From: Orthonyx spaldingii
Taxonomy: Eukaryota > Chordata > Aves > Passeriformes > Orthonychidae
Direction of reading: 5' to 3'
DNA length: 64,000 bases
NCBI GenBank assembly: GCA_013397795.1
Contig: VZTJ01001391.1
Span: forward strand, 729,482 to 793,481
The notes beneath the pieces are model-generated. The model was not told the DNA's origin and ran no database searches. It saw only the letters and a list, made by a program, of their open reading frames with translations. The translations under genes were made by a program, and so were the position numbers. This document shows, in pieces, positions 14,099-25,665 of this stretch (position 1 is the first letter of the stretch; every line of letters begins with the position of its first letter).

Positions 14099-17000
14099 CC
14101 ATAATCTCATACTTTATTTAAATAAGCTTACAAATATACACATTTAAAATAAATAAACGTCTAAAAATTTTGCAACAGAACCTTTCCTGTTGAAAAGTAT
14201 AGTTCTGAAGGATCTGAATATCAATATACATCACACCTAAATTTTTTCTAACAATCTCAAATTTTTACTTCTCTCTTGCTTTTGTCACACTAAAGCAGAT
14301 TGGAGATGTGGGTTATTTTGTGTGCTGATGTGTATTGAGGCTATGTGTTAGAAATATGGCATCTCAAGTTCTTATTCATCTCCTCTACAAATCTCTGGCC
14401 TGTGGAGCTCTTATGAAACTTTTGGGTTGCAACAGAAAAAGAATAGATTATCCATCTGACATCTTAACATGAATAAGTCAAAGATCAAAAGCAGTAAATT
14501 TAAAAATCTCCATTTTATCGTTGGTCAGGAGGATATTATGAAAAATGGAGACTGTCAGAGGTGGCTTTGGGTTAATGAACAAATTTAGAAAAAAATACTG
14601 TAGAACTGTAGGCAGGAGCTGTATGCACCCCACAGGTCTTTCCTAATTGTTACAGTTTCATACAATTTTTAAGAATATATTAAACAAAGTTTGAAGTAGG
14701 AAAGACTGTGCCTTGCATAAGGGCTCCTCTGGGTGCTGGGCTGCAGCATGGTCTGACACTCCATGGCCACTGCACTGCCACAACCCTCCCCCCATGGGAC
14801 CCCCCAAACATGCTGGCCAGCAAGGCAGGCACCCGAGGAGCATGCTGAGTTCCAGAGACAAAAAGTGGCCAACACACAGAGGTGAGATGGGAGACAAATG
14901 TATTTACAGAAAAAATATCCTGCTCTCATGAGCAATTCCTCTTTTTCCTCAGGGAAAACTTGTTTTGGTTTTACTACCACAGGTTGCAAAGACAATAAAT
15001 ACAGTTTTCTTCCTCTCCTCTGCTTCCATTTTCATATCACCAAGAAACATGAGAACTATTTTCTTACTCATCCTTTCAAAAGGATGTGCTAAAATTCACT
15101 TGTTCATTCCCATTTATCTTTTTTTTCGCCTTTTACTGTGAGAAAAAAGAAACCAAACCTGTTTATTACCTTCACCCTTATAACTTTTGACTTATATAAT
15201 AGACTAAAAAAGTTTTTTTGAATGATCATATATTTCTACTTTCCTTTTCCAGTGTTTTTTTAGCATGCTCAGGAGCTCTCTGGTATATAAAGTTTGGATT
15301 CATCAGATCACTCAATGCCAGGTTTAAATCTTTCTGAAACACACAATTAGGTGGGTGTTCTACTGAGTCAGTTTTTCAAGATGTGATTTTCTTTTATGAA
15401 AGTGATGTAAGTTATAATAAAATGAAGGGATCATCGAACTGGTTCAAAATTGCTCATTTACTTTCTGTGGGTTTTTTCTTTCCTTTGCTATGCCTGGCGA
15501 GATTAATATACCTGTAAATCTCAATATAATTTTAGACAGTTTATTCAGAAGAAAAACATATATTGTTTCTTTGTCACTTGTATAAGACCTATTGCAAAGA
15601 ACAGATTCTCATGGTTATAGTTCAAGTTTCCTAATGTCAATGTGTTAAGCTGATTGACCTCAATGTGTCTATCTTGCAGTTAGCGTAATCTTTATTTTGC
15701 CTTGATCACTTCTCTGACCAACACATGCAAACTGGGGTTGTGCTGTCATTTAGTATGTGTGGCCACAGGATTTCCCAACCTCTGTCCTCTAGAGGAGGAA
15801 TAAACAATCTGGCCTGTGCTGTTCCCCAAGGCATGTCCAGCTCCTATAAACCCCTGGAGGGTCAGATGAACTTCCTCTGGAACTTAGTCTGATATTGAAA
15901 CCCATAGGCTCACACTGAAGTTCACACTGAAGCTGGCAGAATGCATGAGGCCAAACATGGTATTGCATATATCTAGCTCTATTTCATGGTACTTTGAAGG
16001 TCTGGCTAGAAATAAAAACATATCCCACTCACAGAGAATATGTACAAGCCTGTAAGGCTTAGGAGATCACAGTAAGTTATTGGTACTGAGGTGATCTTGG
16101 TTTGCCAGTGTATCAGCCCTGGAGACAAACTGGCTCCAGATAACACCGTCCTCCGGTGCATTGGTAATTGCAACAAGTGACAGAATCACAGTAGTGCTCT
16201 CCTTCCACTGAACACTTGCACCTTCAGTTTTTTCAGATAGAATTTAGCCTCATATATGTCATATCAGTGTCTTGACTCCTCTTTATATACTAAATAGAGG
16301 AATTACACAAATAATGAAACACGCAAAAAAAATCCCAAACAAGCAAAAAAAAAAAAAAAAGCCCAGAGAAAGCCTCATCCTATTCAAAGCTAAGTCCAAA
16401 ATTTCTCAAACCCTTTGAATAGGGTTTCGCATATCCAGTAAGTCTTTCCTCTCAAGGCTAAAAATTGATCTTCCTTTCTGAAGAAAGAATAGGGAAAGAT
16501 GCAGGACATTATGAAAATGCTTTTTTAGTTAGTCCGTTCTGTCTTACAATCTGTAGCTGTTTCAGTAAATGTCCCCTTAGTACTTCTGGACAATCACTAG
16601 ATGACATCTGCCATCTCCCTGCACTCTTGAGGTTTTAAAGGCAAGTTTAGTTGTACTACATTTTATTACCGTTTGGGACACCAATACAAATCTACACTCT
16701 GGGAAAAGATAAATAAGTACTGGAAAGAAAAGGATCTGTGCCAAACATCTTCATTGAGGGAAAAAAAGACGTTCTTTCAGACAGTATATACTTACTGGAA
16801 ATACAACCTCACTAGTCAACTGAATATTTGTTGGAGTGATTCTGGCAGGGATCCTTTAAAACACCTTCCTGTTCCTTTGCTACCTTATCTTTCAAGTATT
16901 CTGGTTTTTGGTAGATAGTTGTGAAGAGGATCATATACAGTTTTCTGCTATTTTTTTTTCTATTACTAGCATGAACCAGGGCATTTGAACAAGCAAATGA

Positions 17001-18038
17001 CTGGAGAATATTGTTCCCAGTTTGTGCTAGGTTCTGGTTTCTGCCCATTTGCTTCGGTGCCTTGAAGTATTTCATAGTTTTGTTTCTTGAAAAAATAAGC
17101 TGCAGCACTATATCTATCCAACCACATTCGCCTAGCAAATTCAATCAGCAGATTTTGCTCTGCAGGCACTTGTTTGTTTTTTGGAGGTGGGGGTCAATTA
17201 CACAGTGACAATTGTCAGGACACTGGAACAAAACTGAGTTCCCTAACAGGCAGGTCAAATGATATATCAGCTGGTAAGTAGTAGAAGCTCAATTAGTACA
17301 TGAATCATTTAAAACTAAATTGAACAGAAGGGTCAATAACATTCTTTTGGGAGTAATCTTGCAGTTGCAGAGGGATCTGTCTACTTAGCAAAGCAGCCTC
17401 AGGGCTGCTCTAACCTTTGCCTGAGGGCTGGTCCCCACTCAGCAGCCCAGAACTAGGGGAGGGCTTAGGTGACAGTTCTTCTTATTGTACATTCCCACCC
17501 TCCATCCCTAAATTGAACCATGCACTTAATCATCACCTGGCACTATCAGCACTTTGCTTCTTATCTACTTCTTCACTATCCAACACCTTATATCAAAAGC
17601 CATGGGAACATGAAACTAAGATCATTCATTTTACTATAATTGCAAAGTCTGATTTTCTTTTCTATTATTTTATTTTTTTTTATTGCAACTTTTGAACTTG
17701 CAGAATAAGTGCAGTTCTAAAATAAGTTAACAGCAAACTGAGGACATTTACAGCCATCAGACTTAGGTATGTACTTCCTGCTTCTAAGCATGATGAAACC
17801 CATGTATCTTTGTCTCACAAATTTCACCACACTATTTCCAATTAAAATTATTGTTGTCATCACGTTTCATTCTATATCAGCTTGACTCTAGATTAAAGTA
17901 GCAGTTGTATCATATTCACTTAGATTTATTTTTAGAATTTACTTACTTCCTCTACCATATCTGCATGCATAGGATAATTAAGAAATCAGACTAGGGAAGT
18001 GGCAAAGAATCCTCCTAAGATAGCACAGAAAAGTAGGT

Positions 18039-18546
18039 TGTCCTAGGTTGCAATAGAAAATATATTCTATTACCATCTCCACAAGCTGTTAAACAGGTGG
18101 GGCACTGTTCTTTATCTCCTGCCATGACTCACCCCTGATAACTCCCTCCAGGTGCTATCTCTGTTAATGGGCCATCAAGAACCCACTGCATGATCATGTA
18201 ATTACCTCATCCCATTGTGAGATGCTCCGCCCAGGGGGGAGGAGCCAAACATTCCCAACTGGATATAACCTGGGCTTTGGAACTGTACAAGTCAGCCCTG
18301 CCTATTGGATTCCCAGAAGACAAGAGCTACCTCTGGATCTTCTGGTGGAGGCTACACTTTCTACAGGATCACTGCTTCAACAGAACCACTTCACTTGGAC
18401 TGCTACCACCACCCCGACTAACAGGGTGTCAGGTTGTATCCAACTCTGTCAGTGTTTCCTTTGTATTATTGCATTTATTTTAATTTTCCTATTAAACTAT
18501 AATTCTGACTTGTGATCTCCCACTGGTTTGTTTTCAAACTAGTACA
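18039..18546 (+). mobile_element. Solo LTR of an endogenous retrovirus, 508 bp
   Basis: Starts TGTCCTAGGTTGCAATAG and ends AAACTAGTACA, i.e. TG...CA termini. A 5-bp target duplication TAGGT flanks it (18034-18038 and 18547-18551). Inside are a GC box (CCGCCC about 18227), a TATA box (18264-18268) and an ATTAAA poly(A) signal (18491-18496), in the order expected for U3-R-U5 on the plus strand. No internal viral sequence lies on either side, so it is the product of LTR-LTR recombination. The 5-bp duplication would suit an ERVL or some ERVK-type element; I cannot name the family. Confidence 0.9.
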
Positions 18547-18835
18547 TAGGTCTACAAAGGAATCCAACACAAGTACATGCCTGTGCTGAACAGTGCAGCA
18601 TAGGTGAAGAATACCAAGTTATTATATCTTTGTGATAATGTTGTACTGACACAGGTATCATGCCTGCAGTATGACAGCCGGCATGACAATGAGCACCCAG
18701 AAGTGGTTCGGAGGCCACCGTATCATCCTGCAGCATGTAGAAATTACTGAGCAGTGATTGTTCAGCATCACCAAGTTTTGGAGTGCGATTTCTATAGCCT
18801 GTGTTTTGCCTGTTCTCCAACATCAGACTTGATAA

Positions 18836-19042
18836 AAGGAAAAAAATTTTTACAATGAGTATGGTAAGACACTGGAACAGATTATCTAGAGAGGCTGCAG
18901 ATGACTCCTACCAGGAAATAATTAAGGTCAGGTTGAATGGGTTTCTGGGCAACCTGATCTAGTGGAAGTTGTTCCTACCCATTACTGGACCGCATGACCT
19001 TCAAAGGTCCCTTCCAATCAAAAATATTATATGATTCTATGA
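18836..19042 (+). mobile_element. CR1 LINE 3' fragment
   Basis: Contains the CR1 series GACACTGGAACAGATTATCT, AGGTCAGGTTGAATGGGTTT, GGGCAACCTGATCTAGTGGA, CTTCAAAGGTCCCTTCCAAT and the terminal GATTCTATGA. Starts about 290 bp after the solo LTR. Confidence 0.85.
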
Positions 19043-20316
19043 CCAAAAAGGAGCTGAGTTTCTAACTGCCATTCTCAAAATTCTTCTCAGTCTAACACCA
19101 TGATCCTATGAAAAAGCTCCTAAATTTTTACTTGTATACACAGCCAGAAGCATCTTAACCTCAATGGCTATGAACGTGATCAAATTTCCTCAAGGAGATC
19201 CAAAAAAAGGGAAAAAGGATGAAGAAGAAGGAAACCACTTGTTTTGCATTTTAGTAGCCAGCTCAGTGGTTAGCAAACATGTAAATTCCCACATGAGAGA
19301 TATCTGCACTAAGAAGGTTTAGCTTCTTAGCTCACTGACCACCTGTCAAATTCTCATTCTTGATTTAGGTTCTCTGTACTTACCATACTTGGAGACAAAC
19401 CTTAAATGATAACCATGGCAGTCTAGTAAGCTAAATTATGAGATCCCTGACTTACCCAGTAATAAAGGAAGGCTTCGTGCTTGTTCCTCAATAGGTGTTT
19501 TCTCAAAGAGATTGAGTGTCTCCATTCAGGATGAATCCTTACCCAGCACTGGGTGTTTGAGATATGTCAGTCCCTTGTGTTAAAGACAGACTCTGTAGAT
19601 ACAAAATTGGGCTAAGGCTTCCACAAGGGAAAATATATCACTGCTGCTATAAAGATCTCAACTTACTCTTTTCAGTGATTTATATACTGCTAGTATATAA
19701 ACCTTTTTGTCCCTATATGAACTGTAAATGGTAGCCACATTTTTTTCAGATATGACAGTCTCATGTAATAGGTTATTTTTTTTCCATTAGAACACATGCC
19801 ATTAAATCCATTATCCTTTCTAGTTTCTCTGTCAGGGCAATCAGTCTCTTTGCTTTGCTACAGTTAATGCCACTATTAATTAATCTTATCTTTAATTCAT
19901 AACTTATATATTTTTTAAAGCAAATGTACAGCTTGTAATGAGCTGGACTGACAGATTTTGAGATCAAAGACACAGATCCTCAGAGATACATGCACACTTT
20001 ATTACTATTTAGGTAGCCAGCTTCCATTGATTTCTGTAGTAGTTAGGTGACAAAATATCTTTGAAGATCAGTGCCAAAGTTTAGATTCATGTGTTAGTTA
20101 TAGCCCAGAGTTCCCATCAATAGGTCTGTTTTAAAGGGGAGCTGTGTCATAAGGTGTTAGAACACAGCGCAGGCTCTCAGAGTCCATTTGGTCTCCAACC
20201 TTGCTGCAAAGATGTGAGTGCAACTATTTGTGGGCACATCTTTGTGATTGGACAAAAGTTTCTACCCAGCTGGTGGCTGAACATTCAGTTCTAGCAGTAC
20301 TTTTCACACAGATCTT

Positions 20317-20942
20317 AGAATCATAGACTCATTAACGTAGGAAAAGACTTCCAAGACCATTAAGTCCAGCCTTTGAACAAACACCACCATGCCCACAAAA
20401 TCATGCAGCAAAGTGCCATGTCTACTCATATTTTGCACACTTCCAGGAATAGTGACTCTACCACTTTCCTGGGGAGCCTGTTCCAGGATTTAATCACTCT
20501 TTCAGTGAAGAAATTTTTCCTAATGTCCAATCTGAACCTCACCTTGAGCACCTTGAGGTCATTCCCCTTGTCCTATTGCTAGTTGCCTGGTGAAGAGGCC
20601 AATCCCTATCTCACCACAACTTCCTTCTCTTGTCCAGGTTTAACAATCCCGGCTCCTTCAGCCACTCCTCATAACACTTATGTTCCAGACCCTTCACCAG
20701 CTTCATTGCCCTTGCCTGGACACACTCCAGCACCTCAATGTCTTTCTTGTAGTGAGGAGCCCAAAACTAAACACAGGACTTGAGGTGTGGCCTCACCAGT
20801 GCTAAGTGCATGGGGGTGATCACTGCCTCTGTCCTGCTGGCCATGCTATTTCTGATCCAGGCCAGGATGCTGTTGGCCATCTTGGTCACCTGGGCACACT
20901 CCTGACTCATGTTCACCCAGCTGTTGACCAGCACTCCTAGGT
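20317..20942 (-). mobile_element. CR1 LINE fragment, about 625 bp
   Basis: The longest CR1 copy in the window. On the plus strand it runs from AGAATCATAGACTC through GGGAGCCTGTTCCAGGATTT, CTTGTCCAGG, GGAGCCCAAAACTAAACACA and GCTGTTGACCAGCACTCCTA, the reverse complement of the CR1 3' part including the end of the reverse-transcriptase frame. Stops and frameshifts make it inactive. Confidence 0.9.
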
Positions 20943-23900
20943 GTGGATGGAAAGGGCTACATATTTCCTTCAAAACCAATGTCCAAGGATTAAAATCACA
21001 ACTTTCCATCTGTGATTAATTTTATATTCAAAATTATGAGGATTTGAGGAAGCCTTTATGATTTATAGAAGACACTTAACTTAGACTAACCCTGTCTTCT
21101 TACATTATTTCCTGTGGATGGAAGAAAACATCCATTCTGCTGAAAGTGCGTGGGGATTTTTTGCAACTGTGGCTGAAGCAGCAATAGTTTGTATGATGGG
21201 CTGCAGCACTGCAGTTTTTTCTGTTCCACAGGGTGGCACGCAGTGGCACACTGCCTATCCCTACATGGTGCAGCACGTCACAGTGTGCTTGCCTTCAGGC
21301 CTACCAGCAGCTCCAATGAAGTCAGCCATGACTCTGAAGTTAAGCATTGCTCAAGTGCTCTGTGGGATCAGGTCAGAGTTCTAGATATTTTTTTAGATTC
21401 TGTCTCAAGTATCTTATCCTGAAGAGCTCTAGTTTTTGTTCTGAAGGCAGGTACTTTTATACACTAGGTTATAACAGTAAATTATACACAAATACACTTA
21501 ATTTCTAGGACATCTATTATCTTTCCTCAAGTTAGCTTGCTCATACAACAGAATGTGACTAAACTGTAAGGTAGACTTGCTATGGCCTTTAATAAAATTT
21601 TCCTTTCAATAATATAACGCTTTGTACTGTGTCATGATATTGCACTGTAATGTTTTTCATACAATGAAAAAAATTCCCACTGCATGGATAATAATAATTT
21701 CAATGTAGCAGCAGCTTTACTGGAGGCTGAGGTACCTTTATTCCACAGAAAAAGAAGGAGAAAGTAACTCCCAGTTACAGAGTGATGTAGCCCTACAGAC
21801 ATGCTGGAGCAGGCACTCTGCTGCTCCCTAACATTAGGGGTCATCTGTGCCACTTAGCCTCATTACCAAGGAGGACATGAGTCACGTGGGACTGACCGAG
21901 CACTCTCAGTGGTATTCCTCATCATCTGAAATGAAAGAATATTAAAGGAGCTCGACATTTTCCTTCAAAGGTCAACAAATAACTCTCAGTGTCTCCATAT
22001 ATAAAGCAAATGACAGTAGACAATGGGCACAGCTTTGGCCCTGCAGTGGTTGTAGTTTAAAACAAAGTGACAGGAAATAATGAGGTTTAAATTGGTGAAT
22101 TGGTTTGTGTGTACTGGGGATTAACCTGTAATACACAGTGCACCCAAATTACAGAACTTCAGAGATTAGCCACTTTAAAGCTTTTTTTTTTGTAGCACAC
22201 ACTCTGACTGCACTGATGCCTCATTTACAGAAATCCTGGTGTACCTCATTATTCTTCCACTGTTACATCATAAACTTGGACTAAAATCTTAAACTAGCTT
22301 GCAATAAAATGTTGTATTAGAAGATAAACACAGATGAAAAATGATTTGAATAAGGTGTGTGGTAGAAAAAGTGAGATGCATCAGCTAAAATTAGGTTTAA
22401 GTGTTAGATTTTTACTAATATGTCAACATCAGTATTTATGAATGAAATAAAGTGCAAAGAGCCAAAGGATGACTCATAGATTTGTGCTTTTTAAACAAAA
22501 GAGTGGGATGAAATAACTGTGCTGTTTGTATCCTTCTGAACACTGCCTGTAACAATCCAGATGTGGTTTTCACAGAGAAAATGAGTGGCAGTACATAGAC
22601 CTTTGTGTCACCATGTCTCCCTGTGACGTGAGGAACTACCATGCAGTTGCTAACATATTCAGAGGTCATACGCAGCAGGTAGTGAATTCAGCAGCAGTGG
22701 GGAACAGAAATGACAGGATGCTCTGCATCCTTCTAAATCTGCTGCTGTTTTCTCTTGCCTTTTCTAGATATTCTAGTAGGCGGGGGTGTTGCTCCAGGAA
22801 ACTCAGCCTGATTCACATGAAATGGGGCTGGCAATGTGACAACACAAGTGCTGTAAGCTTGATGGGTTCAAGGATTCTCAGGCACGGGATTCAATATAAA
22901 TTAAGCTGTAAATAAATAAGGACTCTTACTCTGGGAAAGATAAGATTCAGGTTAGAGAGAGGACAGGGCAATGCAATTAATAGTTATTACACTAAAGAAC
23001 CTTTATCACCAGCAAACAATATTATTAGGGTCGAAGACAGCAATTTGAGGAAATGGTTCTATTCACGTGCGCTAGATTAAGTAGGTTCCATGAGTCTATT
23101 TATTGTGCTGGAAAGGGTATGTTCTTTGGATCTGAGAGCTTCCACAGCTTTGGCTTTTTATTGACCTTTTTATGTCTTCATTCACTGCCCCCACCCCGCG
23201 CCCCGCAGCGAGCAGAACATAAGATGACATCTGATATATTACAGTCAATTCCAAGCATTTAAACTCTGAAAAAAGCACTCAAAATACCAGAAAGATTGAC
23301 TTGTATAAAAAATCAATAAGCTGAATTATTTCCAAATCAAAATAATATTCCACCTTATTTTTCTGCATGTAAGTTTCATTGTTTGAGGAGGTTCTCTGTT
23401 AACCATGGTGCCTTCAAGCTTGCACTGACCATGACAAAAGAAAGATTCCCTTTCACATATTGATATGCCTCCAGAAGCTGAGGCATTGCAAAAGGCAATA
23501 GCGCTGTGTTAATTCCTTGACTAACTGCCCTTCTGTGCTCGTCAAGCCTTCTTGAATCTATCCTCTCTAACTCGGTACCCTTAAGACTAACAACACTGTA
23601 TTTTTTAAAGGATTTTTTCTCCCACTATTACCCCTATCTTCAAAGTGCAAATTTCTCCTTAAGCAGGTGTCTCCTTCTGTAAGTCAAAAGCTGAAAGCTC
23701 CAACAGTGCCTTCCTTGTGAACAGGGAGACGGGGATTCATCTCCCACCCTCCAGAAGGACTCCATCACTCTTTTCATTTTCAAATTATTTGTTGGTTAAT
23801 GAGCAGCACCTCAGGCTGTCAATCTCTGAAGAAGCACAGTGTCACAGGGATGTAATATCTGCCTCTATGTATTTAATCATACAATGCAATTTTAATCAAC

Positions 23901-24918
23901 CTGCAAAAAAGCCCTCATTAAAATAGAGGACAGATCATGCTACAGTTAAATTGTGATTTTGGTGTTGAGATAAAAAATGGATATTAATGTTCATGTTGCA
24001 AAAGAAAAGTATACTTCACAGTATGTAAATTAAATATATAAAGTTTTCTATTTTATAGTACATCTGTCTGCATATTTTAGAGTATTGTTCCGTTATATTA
24101 CATTTCTGATCAAGACTAATGCTCATTAAAAATCTAATATGACAATGAAAAATTTTATATGGAAAATTCTTGTCCGCTATTACAATTGTTATCTGCTCCA
24201 CTTTTTGGAAACCACAGTAAATTAGACTTGGGCTATGGTAATCTTAATTATATCTTGAAATAGATGATGTTGGAAATATATTGAATAAACTCTTTTGGTG
24301 AGATTGCCTTTGCCTCTTAATTCAAACTCTATGTTCATATGCTTACATTATTTAAATTACAAAAGGCAGGCATCTGAAAAACGGGTTGCTTTGTTGGGCA
24401 GTCATATTCATGAAAATTCATTCAATTGTGAGGAGGTCAGAAAAACGGGACAAAAAACCTGCTTGCTGATCAAAACGTAACATAAGCCGCACCATTTCAT
24501 TTAAGCAGCAAAATGCATAGACTAAAAAAGACAGTTCAATATGATCTCAAAACTGTGTTCTGTGAATTTGTCATACTTTTAGCTGGAGAGCAGTTGTAAC
24601 CCAACCTATTTACTTGCTTTATTTGAACAAGACAGGAAATAGGGGCCATTCTAATCGGTGATACAAGTAGTCTGAATATCGGGCGGCTGATGTGAAAGTG
24701 ACAGATGAGAACATCACCAGATCCAACAATTTGGTTTTTTCTCCAAAGCTGTATCAAAGTGAAATGTTGATTCTGAATGCAACTGAAAACCTGACCAAAT
24801 TTTTATCTTCTTTCATTTGGCCTTGTGAGAAGCATGAAACAGGGCATGACATAGCAGGTGATACAACTGCCAAGTTCAGCTGTCACATGCAGCAAGGTGT
24901 GATGATAAAAGGGGACTG
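20943..24918. other. Gene-free sequence between CR1 and the CpG-rich LTR
   Basis: No gene seen. 23800-24760 is even-textured and free of recognised repeats, the sort of sequence where a conserved non-coding element might lie, but conservation cannot be judged from one sequence. Confidence 0.6.
21311..21380 (+). repeat. Possible ancient amniote repeat fragment
   Basis: CCAATGAAGTCAGCCATGAC and TGAAGTTAAGCATTGCTCAA followed by GTGCTCTGTGGGATCAGG resemble a repeat common in reptile and bird genomes whose name I cannot give with certainty. A related short block, GGGCCCTGATCCAACAG, occurs inverted near 9014. Confidence 0.35.
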
Positions 24919-24923
24919 GTGAC

Positions 24924-25660
24924 TGTGTCGCTGACCGCTAGACCGCCCGGCTGGTCGAGGGGCGACAGTACCCTCGCGTGCCCGGACACAGGCTCTCACG
25001 CCGCACGCGGGTGCGCGGCGGCGATGCAACGCCTTAGCCTTCTGAGGGCAAGTTCGAGGCAGGTAACAAGTCCCACAGCCCAGGCTGGGGCTGGCAGCAG
25101 CCGATAGATCAGGAGCGACGCGGAGGCGATGAAGGAAGAAGAGAGGACTCGTTTGTGGGCTAAATCCAAGGGTTTATTCTCTGCCCTGGCGGGGGCAGAA
25201 GAACTTACTGCGAGGATGGGAACCACAGAACGAGCCCCGAAATGACCGTTACAGGGGGTTTTAAGGGAAGGGGAAAAGGGGGAGGAGAGGGGGAACGGGC
25301 GAATGGGGTGCATGAAGGGGGATGACAGGAACCAATAAACGAATTACAAAGGCGGGACATATTTGAACAAACCAATGGGGAAAACAGAGTAACTGAAGCT
25401 TCTAGCAATACATGAATATGAAATCCACCATATGAATATCTAAATCAACTGTGAGGGGAGAAGGGAGGGGACAGCACCTTGATGGACAGCGTCCACGACG
25501 AGAAACCGCCTCCAGCCCGCCTACCTCTCAGGACTCACTGTCCCAAGAGGTCTCGTCTACCCAGTCGGCCTGATCTACAGGAAGGGCAGGCTGAAAGGTA
25601 GTCTCCATAGTCATAGGCGGCCCAGCCGGCGGCTGCGCCACTGACTGGATGACCGCCACA
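24924..25660 (-). mobile_element. CpG-rich solo LTR, 737 bp
   Basis: On the plus strand the block runs from TGTGTCGCTGACCG to ATGACCGCCACA. The ends are imperfect inverted repeats (TGTGTCG versus TGTGGCG), and a 5-bp duplication GTGAC flanks it (24919-24923 and 25661-25665). Orientation is minus: an AATAAA poly(A) signal lies at 25178-25173 on that strand, with a CTTAAAACC TATA-like block upstream of it (near 25257-25265) and two ATTGGTT boxes further upstream. G+C and CpG are far above the AT-rich surroundings, and the termini and duplication are intact, which suggests a young insertion. Open frames across it are not genes. Confidence 0.85.
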
Positions 25661-25665
25661 GTGAC

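Larger units (their letters stand above)
1..18033. other. Gene-free flank downstream of HNF4G
   Basis: AT-rich sequence with no recognisable exon on either strand. Open frames are short (mostly under 110 codons), lack known motifs and look fortuitous. Contents noted: a pyrimidine-rich run at 522-544, MIR-like fragments, the AAAC repeat, poly(A) at about 16346-16361, and a somewhat GC-richer patch at about 14700-14900 that I cannot assign. Confidence 0.7.

Noticed and set aside
14658..14995. Frames of up to 108 codons in a GC-richer patch
   Set aside because: Frames are open on both strands with no motif; composition effect is the simplest reading.
24919..25408. Several frames across a CpG-rich block, first suspected as a CpG-island promoter or gene
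   Set aside because: TG...CA ends, inverted termini and a 5-bp duplication show that it is a solo LTR.
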